Positions 34,579 through 44,687 are shown, counted from the first letter of the stretch. The stretch is DNA of 64,000 nt from Alcanivoracaceae bacterium (GCA_029210325.1 JARGPU010000003.1:1-64000), one strand, 5' to 3'. Notes: generated from the sequence alone by a model not told the origin. Program-made: numbers and translations.

Positions 34579-36857
34579 CTAGGGCCGCGAGCTGCGGAAG
34601 GAGATGCGGATCGCCCGGCCGGACGAGCCGGCTTGGCTTTGCCAGAAGTTTGTTCGCGAGGCGGCAGGCCTGTGTGCTGTGTCAGAATTTTCCCTTTGCT
34701 CGCAACACCACCTTTGCCGGTTGTGCGTCGCTGATGAGCGTCAGCTGAGTTCTTGCGACGCGGCGCTTGATAGTCACGGCCATCGCTGGGTTGGGTTTTG
34801 GGAATTAGCTGGTGCTTGCCATCCCCAATCAGATCAGCCCGGCCCATGCGTTTTAATGCGTCGCGCAGCAGTGGCCAGTTTCTTGGGTCATGATAACGCA
34901 AGAATGCCTTATGCAATTTGCGCTGCTCTGGGGTTTTCGGCGTTTCTATATTGTCGCTCTTGTAGGTTATCCGGCGCAGGGGGTTTTTGCCGGAATAATA
35001 CATGGCCGTAGCACTGGCCATCGGTGACGGGTAAAAAGCCTGTACTTGATCGGCGCGGAAGCCATAGCGCTTTAGCCACAATGCCAAGTTCATCATGTCT
35101 TCATCGCTGGTGCCCGGATGGGCAGCGATAAAGTAGGGGATCAAGTACTGTTCCTTACCGGCTTCCTTGCTGAAACGCTCGAACATTTCCCGGAACGTAT
35201 CATAGGAGCCGATGCCCGGTTTCATCATTTTTGATAACGGGCCCTGCTCGGTATGCTCCGGAGCAATTTTCAGGTAGCCGCCAACATGATGGGTGACCAG
35301 CTCACGGACATACTCGGGATCTTTTACCGCCAGGTCATAACGCAACCCGGAAGCAATCAGAATTTTTTTCACACCTTTGATGTTGCGTGCGTTGCGATAC
35401 AGCTGGGTCAGATGCGAGTGATCGGTGTTGAGGTTTTCGCAGATGCCAGGGTAGACGCAGCTTGGCTTGCGGCAGGCAGCCTCGATTTCCGGGCTCTTGC
35501 AGGCAATTCGATACATATTGGCGGTGGGGCCACCAAGGTCAGAGATTACCCCGGTAAAGCCCTTGACCTTGTCGCGGATCTGCTCGATTTCCCGCAATAC
35601 AGATTCTTCCGAGCGGTTCTGGATGATGCGTCCTTCATGCTCGGTGATTGAGCAAAAAGTACAGCCACCAAAACATCCACGCATGATATTCACGGAGAAA
35701 CGAATCATTTCCCAGGCAGGGATTTTTGCATCGCCATAGACCGGGTGCGGTGAGCGCGCATAGGGGAGATCGAAGACGTAATCCATTTCTTCCGTGGTCA
35801 GCGGAATCGGAGGTGGGTTCAGCCAGACATCTATTTCCGCATGGCGCTGAACCAGTGCCCGGGCATTGCCCGGGTTGGTTTCCAGATGCAGCACCCGACT
35901 GGCATGGGCATAGAGAACCGGGTCATTGCGCACTTTTTCAAATGATGGCAGCCGGATCACGGTGTGATCCCGCTTGAGTTTTGGGTGCGGCAGGATCTGC
36001 ACTACCTGCTCACCTGCCTCATTGATATCCACGCCAAGCATCGGATTATTACGTCGCTCGACTTCGCACTCGTCCAGTTCCTGAGTATTAACGTAGGGAT
36101 TGATAATCCGATCGACACGACCAGGGCGATCAATCCGGGTGGAGTCAATTTCCCAGTAGTCCTGGGGGGTATCGCGGCGAATAAAGGCGCTGCCCCGTAT
36201 ATCGGTGATGGACTCCACTGACTCGCCACGGGCCAGGCGGTGAGCCACCTCGATAATGGCGCGCTCGGCATTGCCATAGAGCAGCAGGTCAGCGGTGGCA
36301 TCCAGCAGGATCGAGCGCCGCACCTTATCCTGCCAGTAATCGTAGTGGGCAATACGGCGTAGCGAGGCCTCAATGCCGCCAAGGATGACCGGCACTTCTG
36401 GCCAGGCTTCCTTGCAGCGCTGGGAGTAGACTAGTGAACTGCGATCCGGCCGCTTTCCAGCTTCCCCTCCGGCGGTGTAGGCGTCATCAGAGCGCGGCTT
36501 GCGATCTGCGGTGTAGCGGTTGATCATGGAGTCCATGTTGCCGGCGGCCACCCCAAAGAACAGGTTGGGCTGGCCCAGAGCCATAAAAGCCTCTTTTGAA
36601 GTCCAGTCTGGCTGGGCAATGATGCCGACCCGGAAGCCCTGAGCCTCAAGCAGACGGCCGATGATGGCCATGCCGAAAGACGGGTGGTCAACGTAGGCGT
36701 CGCCAGTGACAATAATGATGTCGCAGGAATCCCAGCCAAGTTGGTCCATCTCCGCCCGGGACATGGGTAGGAACGGCGCGGTGCCGAAGCACTCAGCCCA
36801 GTAGCGGGAATAGCCGAACAGGCTGGTGCGGGGACGGGGAATGGACAGGGCAGGCAT
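34560..36857 (-). CDS. ygiQ: YgiQ family radical SAM protein
   Basis: A 765-residue YgiQ-type radical SAM enzyme of unknown substrate. The N-terminus has [43 protein letters not shown], and the SAM cluster ligands are in [17 protein letters not shown] (CxxxCxxC). The C-terminal extension is the usual basic YgiQ tail ([17 protein letters not shown]). The ORF track starts at 37040; I choose ATG 36857 because [22 protein letters not shown] matches the family's usual start. Its last codons lie in the terminator shared with the redox operon. Confidence 0.92.
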   Translation of the reverse strand: MPALSIPRPRTSLFGYSRYWAECFGTAPFLPMSRAEMDQLGWDSCDIIIVTGDAYVDHPSFGMAIIGRLLEAQGFRVGIIAQPDWTSKEAFMALGQPNLFFGVAAGNMDSMINRYTADRKPRSDDAYTAGGEAGKRPDRSSLVYSQRCKEAWPEVPVILGGIEASLRRIAHYDYWQDKVRRSILLDATADLLLYGNAERAIIEVAHRLARGESVESITDIRGSAFIRRDTPQDYWEIDSTRIDRPGRVDRIINPYVNTQELDECEVERRNNPMLGVDINEAGEQVVQILPHPKLKRDHTVIRLPSFEKVRNDPVLYAHASRVLHLETNPGNARALVQRHAEIDVWLNPPPIPLTTEEMDYVFDLPYARSPHPVYGDAKIPAWEMIRFSVNIMRGCFGGCTFCSITEHEGRIIQNRSEESVLREIEQIRDKVKGFTGVISDLGGPTANMYRIACKSPEIEAACRKPSCVYPGICENLNTDHSHLTQLYRNARNIKGVKKILIASGLRYDLAVKDPEYVRELVTHHVGGYLKIAPEHTEQGPLSKMMKPGIGSYDTFREMFERFSKEAGKEQYLIPYFIAAHPGTSDEDMMNLALWLKRYGFRADQVQAFYPSPMASATAMYYSGKNPLRRITYKSDNIETPKTPEQRKLHKAFLRYHDPRNWPLLRDALKRMGRADLIGDGKHQLIPKTQPSDGRDYQAPRRKNSADAHQRRTTGKGGVASKGKILTQHTGLPPREQTSGKAKPARPAGRSASPSAARGPRKRTPR

Positions 36858-37044
36858 GGGGCATCCGGAAACTGCTGAGCGACGCATTGTACTCTCTGTA
36901 CTGGCCAACAGCGACCAGCCGTCCCGTTGATATGACAGTCGCTCTGGAGCGAGCAGCGCCGCAAGCCTGGTGACTGCTCCGTCATTTGTAAAAACAGGTG
37001 TTATCTCGCCGTTTGGCAGGAGTCGCCTGATACAGATCATGAAA

Positions 37045-37060
37045 TGTGAGCCACATCACG
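37045..37060 (+). promoter_or_regulatory. CRP/Vfr-like operator
   Basis: TGTGAGCCACATCACG matches TGTGA-N6-TCACA in nine of ten consensus positions and lies 43 bases upstream of the start of the gene at 37103, a distance compatible with either activation or repression. Confidence 0.5.
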
Positions 37061-37102
37061 TTAAGATAATGTCATTATGAAATTGCCAAAGGGAAGTCAG
37101 CC

Positions 37103-37681
37103 ATGTCCTTGATCAGCGCTGCCGCCATTGATCTCCAGTCAGACGAGAGTCTGATCTGGAGCTTGAGCGAGTTCGACGATCATCGCCGTGCCGTTGAGTT
37201 TGTACGTCACTTTCGTGACTCCCTATGCATTTACTCCAACAAAGTCGGCCAGATATATGCCTGCTACGACGTCATCGTACCGGCCGGCGATGTCCCGGAT
37301 CTGGTTGTGGTTCCGGATCTCGAAGCATTTACCGAAACCTGGTATGAGGTCGCGGAGAAGGCCATTCTGCCCACGGGCTACACCATTGTTCCCGGCGGCG
37401 TGGTGGGGCGTTCTGGCCTATACCTGCATATGAAAGATGACGACGGTAAAGGTAAAGCCGTGCCACTGGCGGCAGGGTTACAGGCGGTGGCGGAAGAATT
37501 TGAGGCGCGCGGTGAAGAGTTTCTGCCCATTCTGACCAAGGGTGATTTGCGCGCCTTCAAAAAGCAGGCGCCAATGCTGCACCTGCACCGCCTTGCTCCC
37601 CAAATGATGTCAGAAAAATCCCGCTTTGAGCTGAATGACATTCGCAGCAGCATGAAGAAAAAGCTCCGGGCTTGCTGTTAA
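37103..37681 (+). CDS. Conserved hypothetical protein (192 aa)
   Basis: A 192-residue cytoplasmic protein without signal or membrane span. The N-terminal part (SDESLIWSLSEFDDHRRAVEFVRHF) looks helical and the middle is beta-rich (GQIYACYDVIVPAGDVPDLVVVPDLEAF). The C-terminus is basic and ends KKLRACC. RBS AGGGAAG precedes the ATG. It is a single-gene unit with a CRP-like site upstream and a strong terminator downstream. No family recognised. Confidence 0.75.
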   Translation: MSLISAAAIDLQSDESLIWSLSEFDDHRRAVEFVRHFRDSLCIYSNKVGQIYACYDVIVPAGDVPDLVVVPDLEAFTETWYEVAEKAILPTGYTIVPGGVVGRSGLYLHMKDDDGKGKAVPLAAGLQAVAEEFEARGEEFLPILTKGDLRAFKKQAPMLHLHRLAPQMMSEKSRFELNDIRSSMKKKLRACC

Positions 37682-37695
37682 GCATTGCTGGAAGT

Positions 37696-37724
37696 AAAAA
37701 AGGGCGCCTTTTGGCGCCCTTTTT
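37696..37724. terminator. Bidirectional rho-independent terminator
   Basis: AAAAAAGGGCGCC / GGCGCCCTTTTT with a TTTT loop lies between the convergent genes at 37103 and 37738. Confidence 0.9.
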
Positions 37725-37737
37725 CGTGTTGTTTGCT

Positions 37738-38592
37738 TCATGCGGCAGCGGGTTGATCCAGTAACTGACGCCATTCATTTATCAGTGCGCTATTGTCATG
37801 TTGCCAGGGATGGAAATCCGGGCGCAGATACTGCAGATATTCAGGTATGACAGGTAGCAGCAGGCCGTTAATGCCGAATAACTTCCATAGTCCCTTGGCC
37901 ACCGTTAGTGGTTTGCGGTGCATTTTGTCGCGTTTAAGAAAGGCTGCGGTGTAGGTAGTGGTATAGCTGGCCAGAGCAAAGGTGGCGCTGAGGAAAATGC
38001 GCACGCGCGTGGCATAGTCGCCGGAGACATCCTGATAGAGGTCGTAGGCCACGCCTTTGTGTTCGGTTTCTTCGATGGCATGCCAGGTCCATAGATCACG
38101 CACACTTGGATCGATTTTCTCGAGCAGAGCCGGATCGCTGAGCAGGCGATGGGCCAGAATCGCCGTGATGTGTTCAAGGCCGGCCGTTGCCGCCAACTGC
38201 TGCAACTTTGACAGTCGCTTGCGGCCGATGGCGATGAATTTCCGGGCCAACGCTTGACCACCTTCGGCTTCCTCCTTGTAGCCTTGACTAGCGAGCATCC
38301 TGTTAAAGCTATCGTGCTCCAGCGAGTGCATGGCCTCCTGCCCGATAAACCCGGAAATTTCTTGCTGCCGAGCCTTGTCGGTAACGGCATCGCGAAACTC
38401 GCGTACGGAATCAACAAACATACGCTCGCCATCCGGGAAGGTTAGCGACAGTGCATTAAGAAAGTGGCTGAGTACCGGATCGTTATCAAACCAGTAGTGG
38501 GGTACATCGGCAAAGCCAAAGTCCTGACGCTGTGGAGTAATCTGCACATGAGCTGGCTTGCTGGCTGTCTTCTTGCGCGTATTAAGAATCAT
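37738..38592 (-). CDS. Ferritin-like metal-dependent hydrolase (COG3687), copy 1
   Basis: A 284-residue member of the family called predicted metal-dependent hydrolase. It is helical, with carboxylate/histidine motifs typical of a ferritin-like diiron fold: GQEAMHSLEHDSF, GLEHITAI and HAIEETEHKGVAYDLY. Function is unproven; members are frequent near lipid and alkane genes in marine gammaproteobacteria. The divergent gene is an AraC regulator, with a perfect palindrome between them. A paralogue with the same neighbour arrangement lies at 55089. Confidence 0.88.
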   Translation of the reverse strand: MILNTRKKTASKPAHVQITPQRQDFGFADVPHYWFDNDPVLSHFLNALSLTFPDGERMFVDSVREFRDAVTDKARQQEISGFIGQEAMHSLEHDSFNRMLASQGYKEEAEGGQALARKFIAIGRKRLSKLQQLAATAGLEHITAILAHRLLSDPALLEKIDPSVRDLWTWHAIEETEHKGVAYDLYQDVSGDYATRVRIFLSATFALASYTTTYTAAFLKRDKMHRKPLTVAKGLWKLFGINGLLLPVIPEYLQYLRPDFHPWQHDNSALINEWRQLLDQPAAA

Positions 38593-38680
38593 GCTGCATT
38601 CCTCGGTTGACTGCGGCGCCGGGTGGATCGGGCACTGGGGGTGCCGACCAAGCGCCTGCTTGGTCTATGCTTGGGAATTC

Positions 38681-38698
38681 TGACAGTCACGACTGTCA
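38681..38698. promoter_or_regulatory. Palindromic operator between hydrolase copy 1 and its AraC regulator
   Basis: TGACAGTCACGACTGTCA has perfect 7-bp arms around CACG in the divergent gap. It is the best candidate operator for the regulator at 38733. Confidence 0.6.
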
Positions 38699-38732
38699 CC
38701 GTCTCGTCGAGGAGGGCCAGCAATTGGTGAGT

Positions 38733-39788
38733 ATGGGCCACAACAGAAGTACTGGGTTGCCTCAGGTAGGTGTGCCAGGAATCTACATATTGCTGCTTTG
38801 CGATGTTCTGCGAAGGTTTGGCCATGATGATAGCCGCATGCTGGCGGAACTGAATATCTCCCGCTCTGGCCTGTTATCACCGGAAAGCCGCATTCCCGTG
38901 CTGTTTGCCCATAGTGCCGCCCGCTATGCGGTTGCTCGCTGCGGGGATCTGGGGCTGGGGCCTGCCTATGCGGCTGCCTTGAAAGTCACGCTGCATGGCC
39001 CGCTGGGGATGATGGCGTTGTCCAGCCCGACCATTGGTGCAGCGGTCGATGCGGCCGGGCGCTATCTGGTACTGCGGGCGCCATTTTTGGCCATGAGTCA
39101 CCGTATTGATGGCGACCGAGTGCGGATCCGCTTCGAGGCTCGTGATGACCTGGCTGATCTGAACGACTTTGTTATGGAGATTATGCTGCTGGGACTGGCC
39201 CATATGGCCGAGCAATTACTTGGTGGGCCGTTACGGGATGGCATGATCAGCATGCCCGGGGAGCCACCGGCATGGTATCAGCGAGGCCGAATTGCCTTGC
39301 CGGTACCGATTCATTATCGGGCGCAGGACCATGAGCTAATCCTGCCACTGCAGGTGTTTGAAGCAGCTCCGCAGCTGGCCGATCCGGCGGTGGCTGCGTT
39401 GGCGAGGGAGCAGTGCGAGCAGGAATTTCGGCAGCTGTTCCGCGAGGTGAATCGGCTTGGCGATCGTATTAGCAGTTTGTTAGCGGCCTGTCCGGATGCC
39501 ACAGCCTTGCCGGATCTGGAAGCCATGGCGCGTCAGCTGCACATGTCCAGCCGGACCATGAAGCGCCGTTTGCAGGAAGAGGGTAGCCAGTGGCGCTTGC
39601 TGCTGGATGCCGAACTATGCCGGCGCGCCTGTCAGTCACTACGCCAGCCCGATGTCCATATCAGCGAGGTGGCATTCGAGTTGGGCTATCAGGATGTGTC
39701 TAATTTCTCCCGGGCATTTCGGCGCTGGACCGGCAAGACACCAAAGGTCTGGCGGGACAACCCCCCTGTTTCGGGGAATGTCCACTGA
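38733..39788 (+). CDS. AraC-family regulator (OruR/ArgR type), copy 1
   Basis: About 351 residues: an N-terminal ligand-binding domain of the PF12625 kind (LGLGPAYAAALKVTLHGPLGMMALSSPTIGAAVDAAGRY) and two C-terminal helix-turn-helices, the second in VAFELGYQDVSNFSRAFRRWTGKTPKVWR. The ATG at 38733 has GAGGAGGG 17 bases upstream; in-frame TTG (38724) and GTG (38727) are better spaced and may be the real start. The track's 38607 start overlaps the operator and is unlikely. It probably controls the divergent metal-dependent hydrolase gene. Confidence 0.88.
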   Translation: MGHNRSTGLPQVGVPGIYILLLCDVLRRFGHDDSRMLAELNISRSGLLSPESRIPVLFAHSAARYAVARCGDLGLGPAYAAALKVTLHGPLGMMALSSPTIGAAVDAAGRYLVLRAPFLAMSHRIDGDRVRIRFEARDDLADLNDFVMEIMLLGLAHMAEQLLGGPLRDGMISMPGEPPAWYQRGRIALPVPIHYRAQDHELILPLQVFEAAPQLADPAVAALAREQCEQEFRQLFREVNRLGDRISSLLAACPDATALPDLEAMARQLHMSSRTMKRRLQEEGSQWRLLLDAELCRRACQSLRQPDVHISEVAFELGYQDVSNFSRAFRRWTGKTPKVWRDNPPVSGNVH

Positions 39789-39862
39789 ACTACGCTAAAG
39801 GTAGGGTTCAAAAGCCGATCGCTAAGTATCGCCACAGCCCTTTCTTTACGGAGATGTTCATA

Positions 39863-41008
39863 ATGCACGTCAGGATGAAACCATCATTGCTTGTCGCTTC
39901 ACTATCTGCCGCTGCTTTTTTGGCAGGTTGTGTCGCTACGCCGCCACCGCCGCCGACCTACAACCCTGCAGATGCTGCGGCCAATCAGGCGGCAACCTTT
40001 GTCGGCAGTAATAAATCGGCCAAGACCATGCAGAAGGTCAAGAAGGTCGCTCTGACCGGCTGTAACGTGATGTTCGCGGATAAGTCCAGTGGCAGCGCGT
40101 CTACAGGTGCTGGCATGTTCGGTGATAGGGCCACTAGTGATACCCGTCGTGTGGACGAGAAAGTGATTGTGGTCTACAGCATGACTGGTCTGGATGAGTC
40201 GACCATGCAGAAAATGACCGACGATATCTGCAAGGATGCCGAGAAGCGCATGGCAGCTTCTGGCCTGGAGGTGATGCCGCGTGCTGAGCTGGCTAAAAGC
40301 GAAAACTACAAAGAGCTGCTCGAAGCTGGCCGTAAGAGCCCCTATGAATTCAAGGTTGGGGAGAGCACCTACAAGGTCTTTTCCGCCTCGGGCAGCACCA
40401 TTTTCGATCCTCGCTACATCGGCACCGTCTCTGGCCTCGGTCAGGCTTTCAAGCAGGCCGGTGGCAAGTCAGCCCTGATGTTCGAAACGCGTATGATGAA
40501 TGAGCTGGGAGTGGACTCCGTGCAGATAAATATGCTGGTGGATTTCGCCCAGATTCAGTCTGATGGGCACACCAAAGCTTTTCAGCTCAGTGACAAGGAT
40601 AGTGCCAGTGTAGATGCCAAAGTACAGCTTGCTGTCAGCGGCGATATCAAGGTTCAGCCGATCAGCGAACTGAAGTGTTGGAAGGCATTAGGCGGACGCA
40701 CCGACTGCATGATGAAGAATAATGCTACCCCGGTGTTCTTCACCAAGATTCCGGTACTGGCCGACGAGCCTTTCTACAAGCAGGTACGTGAAGCTACCAA
40801 AACCAGTGACAAGGTTGCTTCTGGCCTGACCAAAGGATTGGCCATGCTGTCTGCAATGGGTGGCGTATCCAGCACCTCGACCAGCATCACCCGTTACGAG
40901 GTTGTTGTTGAGCCTGCCCAGTTCACCCAGGTTGGCCGTAAGTACATGGACGGCTTTATGGATATGCTGTTTATCAGTGCCAACAATGCTCGCAGCGCTA
41001 GCAAGTAA
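39863..41008 (+). CDS. Lipoprotein of unknown function
   Basis: A 381-residue lipoprotein (signal SLSAAAFLAGCVATPPPPP; the Pro-rich segment after the lipidated Cys suggests a linker). The rest is a mixed alpha/beta domain with no motif I recognise. I choose ATG 39863 because GGAG is nine bases upstream; the track's 39854 ATG is too close to that site. A terminator follows. Several Lys/Ser/Thr-rich stretches suggest an envelope-facing soluble domain. Confidence 0.8.
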   Translation: MHVRMKPSLLVASLSAAAFLAGCVATPPPPPTYNPADAAANQAATFVGSNKSAKTMQKVKKVALTGCNVMFADKSSGSASTGAGMFGDRATSDTRRVDEKVIVVYSMTGLDESTMQKMTDDICKDAEKRMAASGLEVMPRAELAKSENYKELLEAGRKSPYEFKVGESTYKVFSASGSTIFDPRYIGTVSGLGQAFKQAGGKSALMFETRMMNELGVDSVQINMLVDFAQIQSDGHTKAFQLSDKDSASVDAKVQLAVSGDIKVQPISELKCWKALGGRTDCMMKNNATPVFFTKIPVLADEPFYKQVREATKTSDKVASGLTKGLAMLSAMGGVSSTSTSITRYEVVVEPAQFTQVGRKYMDGFMDMLFISANNARSASK

Positions 41009-41030
41009 TATCGGTGGCGGTTAGATAGTT

Positions 41031-41060
41031 GGGGCGGCCTCGGCCGCCCTTTCTATTTTC
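41031..41060 (+). terminator. Rho-independent terminator
   Basis: GGGCGGCC/GGCCGCCC with a very short loop is followed by TTTCTATTTTC. Confidence 0.75.
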
Positions 41061-41136
41061 AGGGCTGGCCCGCGTGGCCATGACCCGGTATTGACCCGCA
41101 TCCGCTATACTTCCCGCTCTTTAAGGGGAGAATGAC

Positions 41137-42219
41137 ATGCAGTATCGCGGTGCCAGCCAGTTTCGTCATGACCAGCCGTCCCGTGTCGGCCTGTTGATCA
41201 CCAATCTGGGCACCCCGGACGCCCCCACCACACCGGCGCTGCGTCGATACCTGGCTGAATTTCTGTCCGATCCGCGAGTGGTGGAAGTGCCACGGCTACT
41301 GTGGATGCTGATCCTCCATGGCATCATTTTGCGTATTCGCCCGCGCCGTTCGGCGCATGCCTATCGAAGCGTCTGGACCGACGCCGGCTCGCCGCTGATG
41401 CTGCACACTGTGGCCCAGCGCGATGCATTGCGCGCAGCGTTGAAGCCGAAGTGGGGTGATGATCTGGTAGTGGAGTGCGCCATGCGCTATGGCAATCCGT
41501 CGATTGCCAGTGTGCTTGAGTCCATGCAGCAGCAGGGGGTTCGGCAGTTGCTGGTATTGCCACTCTACCCACAGTATTCCGCTGCTACCACAGCATCAAC
41601 TTTTGACGCCGTGGCGGCAGACTTTACCCAGCGCCGCTGGTTGCCGGATCTGCGCTTTATCAGTCATTACCACGACTTCCCGCCCTACATCGAAGCGCTG
41701 GCCTCGCAGGTCGAGGCACACTGGGCGCAACATGGCCAGCCAGATAAATTGGTACTGTCTTACCATGGTGTGCCGCAGCGCTATCTCGATAACGGCGACC
41801 CGTATCATTGCGAGTGCCACAAAACCTCGCGGCTGCTGGCCGAGCGATTGGGTTTGAGTAAGGATCAATACATCACAACCTTCCAGTCCCGCTTTGGCCG
41901 TGAAGAGTGGTTGAAGCCTTATACCGATGAGACTTTGAAGTCTCTCCCCGGTCAGGGTGTCAAACATGTGCAGGTGGTCTGCCCAGGCTTTTCTGCAGAT
42001 TGCCTGGAAACCATTGAGGAGGTTGATATTGAGAATCGTGAATACTTTATGGAGGCGGGAGGAGAGCAGTTTCACTACATCCCGGCATTAAATGCGCAGC
42101 CATCGCACATCCAGGCATTGCAGGCGTTGATTGAGCAGGAGCTGTGCGGCTGGCAAGCAGCGGATAATTCAGCCCAAGTGCTGCAGGCACGGAAGGACAG
42201 GGCGGAAGCACTTTCCTGA
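41137..42219 (+). CDS. hemH: Ferrochelatase
   Basis: A 360-residue ferrochelatase, inserting Fe2+ into protoporphyrin IX in the last step of haem synthesis. It contains LLITNLGTPDAPTTPALRRYLAEFL, LPLYPQYSAATTAS, the catalytic-His segment LVLSYHGVPQRYLDNGDPYHCEC, TFQSRFGREEWLKPYTDETL and VVCPGFSADCLETIEEVDIENREYF. RBS GGGGAG precedes the ATG. Its stop directly abuts the stop of the convergent transporter gene, with no base between. Relevant to the 25 c-haem sites encoded 7 kb upstream only in that haem supply is needed; not in the same operon. Confidence 0.97.
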   Translation: MQYRGASQFRHDQPSRVGLLITNLGTPDAPTTPALRRYLAEFLSDPRVVEVPRLLWMLILHGIILRIRPRRSAHAYRSVWTDAGSPLMLHTVAQRDALRAALKPKWGDDLVVECAMRYGNPSIASVLESMQQQGVRQLLVLPLYPQYSAATTASTFDAVAADFTQRRWLPDLRFISHYHDFPPYIEALASQVEAHWAQHGQPDKLVLSYHGVPQRYLDNGDPYHCECHKTSRLLAERLGLSKDQYITTFQSRFGREEWLKPYTDETLKSLPGQGVKHVQVVCPGFSADCLETIEEVDIENREYFMEAGGEQFHYIPALNAQPSHIQALQALIEQELCGWQAADNSAQVLQARKDRAEALS

Positions 42220-43158
42220 TTAGAGAATGCTTTTCAGTACCTTTCTTACTGCGCTCCATCGATTAACCAGCAGCGCGGTAAAAATCAGCAGGCATCCAGC
42301 TAGCTGCATGGGTGCCATGGTTTCACCAAACCAGAGTGCTGCCAGTACCGCTACCCAGACCGGTTCGACAATCATGATCACCACGCCGTGACTGGTGGTG
42401 GACAAGCTCTGCGCCCAGGTCTGGAAGAAGAAACGGGCCGAAGTGCCGATAATCGCACTAGCCGCAATCCATACATACAGCATCGGTGCGAAATTGCTAA
42501 AGGTGGGCTGCCAGGGCTCCAGTACCAGTGATGCCAACCCCGTGACTATGGATACGGTGAGAACCATCAGTGTGGTGAGTGCCAGTGGCGGTACACCCTG
42601 GCGCTGGCGTACTTGTCCGCTCTTGTTGGTTGCCGAGCTGGCGTTGGCTGCCCGGGTGTTAAGGGCGTAGTAGAAGGCAAAGCCGAAAGCCGAGGTGAAA
42701 AAGAAGATCTGGCCGATCTCCGGGCGAAAGCCCTCTTTCAAAGCCAGTAGGGCGAGACCGACCAGGGCTACTGGAATAGCCAGCCAGGTGCTGACCGGCG
42801 GCCTTTCAGCAAACAGAAAATGGCCAATGACCGGCACCATCAGAACCCCGAGAATGGTCAGAAAGGCACCTTCACCGACATGGCTAGCGTGGGTCAGGCC
42901 CAGCACCCAGAAGCACATGGCAAAACCAAATACCAGTCCTACCCGTATTGCTCGCCAGGTCTGCTCGCCACTGATTTGCATAAGTTGACGTCGACCCAGT
43001 ACTGCCAGCAGGGTGCCGGCAAGCATAAAGCGCAGGCACATAAACAACAGCGGCGGCATCAACTGCACGGCTTCGCGGGAAAAAATCCAGCTAAGCGCAG
43101 ACAATACGGTGACCAGCACCAGCAATAGATCAGATTGACTAGCCTTGGACAGCGGCAC
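42220..43158 (-). CDS. EamA/DMT-superfamily transporter
   Basis: About 312 residues with ten hydrophobic spans and the two EamA repeats characteristic of drug/metabolite transporters (for example LFMCLRFMLAGTLLAVLG, GAFLTILGVLMVPVIGHFLFAERP and EPVWVAVLAALWFGETMAPMQ). The EP-WVA-LA-L-GE segment is the family signature in the second repeat. The ORF track runs to 43260; I place the start at the GTG at 43158, which gives normal length and leaves room for the divergent phospholipase D promoter. Substrate unknown. Confidence 0.85.
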   Translation of the reverse strand: MPLSKASQSDLLLVLVTVLSALSWIFSREAVQLMPPLLFMCLRFMLAGTLLAVLGRRQLMQISGEQTWRAIRVGLVFGFAMCFWVLGLTHASHVGEGAFLTILGVLMVPVIGHFLFAERPPVSTWLAIPVALVGLALLALKEGFRPEIGQIFFFTSAFGFAFYYALNTRAANASSATNKSGQVRQRQGVPPLALTTLMVLTVSIVTGLASLVLEPWQPTFSNFAPMLYVWIAASAIIGTSARFFFQTWAQSLSTTSHGVVIMIVEPVWVAVLAALWFGETMAPMQLAGCLLIFTALLVNRWSAVRKVLKSIL

Positions 43159-43242
43159 AGTAATAGCTCGACGGCAGGACAGGAATGGCCGCGCAGCATA
43201 GCATGGGGCACAATCCACCGGCAGGCATACAGAGGCCAATAC

Positions 43243-44652
43243 ATGGCGGAAGCAGAGCAACCAGAGAATCGTTTTCGACTACTGGAAGGCAGTATGGATG
43301 CGCTCGGTATGCGAGCGCATCTGGCAGATACTGCCCATCACACTCTGGATATTCAGTACTACATCCTGCACGACGGCCTGACTACCCGGATGCTGATCCA
43401 ACACCTGCTGGATGCCGCCGATCGAGGGGTCAAGATCAGGTTGCTACTGGATGATATGACCAGCTACGGACATGACGCGCGTATTGCTGCATTGTCCTGC
43501 AATGACAATATCGAAGTGCGTCTATTCAACCCGATTGAATCCGGTCGTCGTCTGGCAATTACCCGTTTTCTGGCTTTTATGGCCCGCATACAGCGTATGC
43601 ATCGGCGCATGCATAACAAGCTGTGGATTGTCGATGACGATGTGGCTATTACGGGGGGGCGTAACCTTGGTGATGAGTACTATGGCGCTTCCAGTGAGAT
43701 GAATTTCAGCGATCTGGATCTGCTCTGCCGTGGCCCGCTGGTTCAGGAAATGAAGGCCAGCTTTGACCAATACTGGAATAGTCCTTTTGTCATGCCGGTA
43801 GCAAAACTGCGTCTTTTCAATCCGAGCATTGAGGAGCACCGGCTCTGGCGCCTGCGGGTGGTGGATCGCATGATCAGCGCAATGCGTGAGCGGGAGGACT
43901 ATGTTTCATCTCTGCGCCAATGGCAGCGTGATGGCAGTGGCGCTCGCCTACTGGAGCAGATGTCGCCGGCAGCAGCCAGGCTACTGGTGGACAGCCCGGA
44001 AAAGATTGGCACGCCAGAGCCGCCGCCTGTGGAGGAGTTGGTATTTAGTCCGCTGATTGATCGGGTTCGTGCAGTGCGTAAAGAGCTGACTCTGGTCAGC
44101 GCCTACTTTGTTCCCGGAGAGCTTGGCATTGAGTTGCTTGGTGAGCTTGCTGCACGAGGTGTGCGCGTGCGGGTTTTGACCAACTCATTAGCGGCCACTG
44201 ACCTACCATTGGTGCATGGTGGCTATATGGCATTTCGTCAACGGCTTTTGCAGGCCGGTGTGGAGGTGCATGAAATGCGCGCTCACCCTGATCAAAAAAG
44301 TCGCTGGCGCCATCCACTACGAGGCAGCGTGAGTCTACACACCAAAGCAATGATATTTGATCGTCAGAGCGCCTTTCTCGGTAGCTTTAATATGGACCCG
44401 CGCTCAGCATTCTGGAACACGGAAATCGGCGTGTTACTGGAGAGCCCGGTGCTTGCCGAGCAGTTGCTCGCTCTGGCGGATCAGGCCATGGACCCGCAGA
44501 TCAGTTATCACCTCAAGCTGGATGATGGGCGCGTGCGTTGGCACTTTACCGGACCTTCGGGGCCGGCGATCCACCGGTCCGAGAGTGGCGGTCCCTGGCG
44601 TCGCTTATTGGCTTGGTTTAGTGCTCGCTTTGCTCCATCAGAGTGGTTATAA
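43243..44652 (+). CDS. Phospholipase D-family cardiolipin synthase (ClsC-like)
   Basis: A 469-residue protein with two HKD active-site motifs: HNKLWIVDDDVAITGGRN and HTKAMIFDRQSAFLGSFNMD. Similarity in order and length to E. coli ClsC (TLDIQYYILHDG, RLLLDDMTSYG, DEYYGASSEMNFSDLDLLCRGP) makes a cardiolipin synthase or PLD-type phosphatidyltransferase at the inner membrane likely. AGAGG seven bases upstream supports the start at 43243 rather than the track's 43135. The partner ymdB found with clsC in enterics is absent. Confidence 0.88.
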   Translation: MAEAEQPENRFRLLEGSMDALGMRAHLADTAHHTLDIQYYILHDGLTTRMLIQHLLDAADRGVKIRLLLDDMTSYGHDARIAALSCNDNIEVRLFNPIESGRRLAITRFLAFMARIQRMHRRMHNKLWIVDDDVAITGGRNLGDEYYGASSEMNFSDLDLLCRGPLVQEMKASFDQYWNSPFVMPVAKLRLFNPSIEEHRLWRLRVVDRMISAMREREDYVSSLRQWQRDGSGARLLEQMSPAAARLLVDSPEKIGTPEPPPVEELVFSPLIDRVRAVRKELTLVSAYFVPGELGIELLGELAARGVRVRVLTNSLAATDLPLVHGGYMAFRQRLLQAGVEVHEMRAHPDQKSRWRHPLRGSVSLHTKAMIFDRQSAFLGSFNMDPRSAFWNTEIGVLLESPVLAEQLLALADQAMDPQISYHLKLDDGRVRWHFTGPSGPAIHRSESGGPWRRLLAWFSARFAPSEWL

Positions 44653-44687
44653 ATTCGCCGAAAGGCATTCTTAACGGAGTTCGTTTT

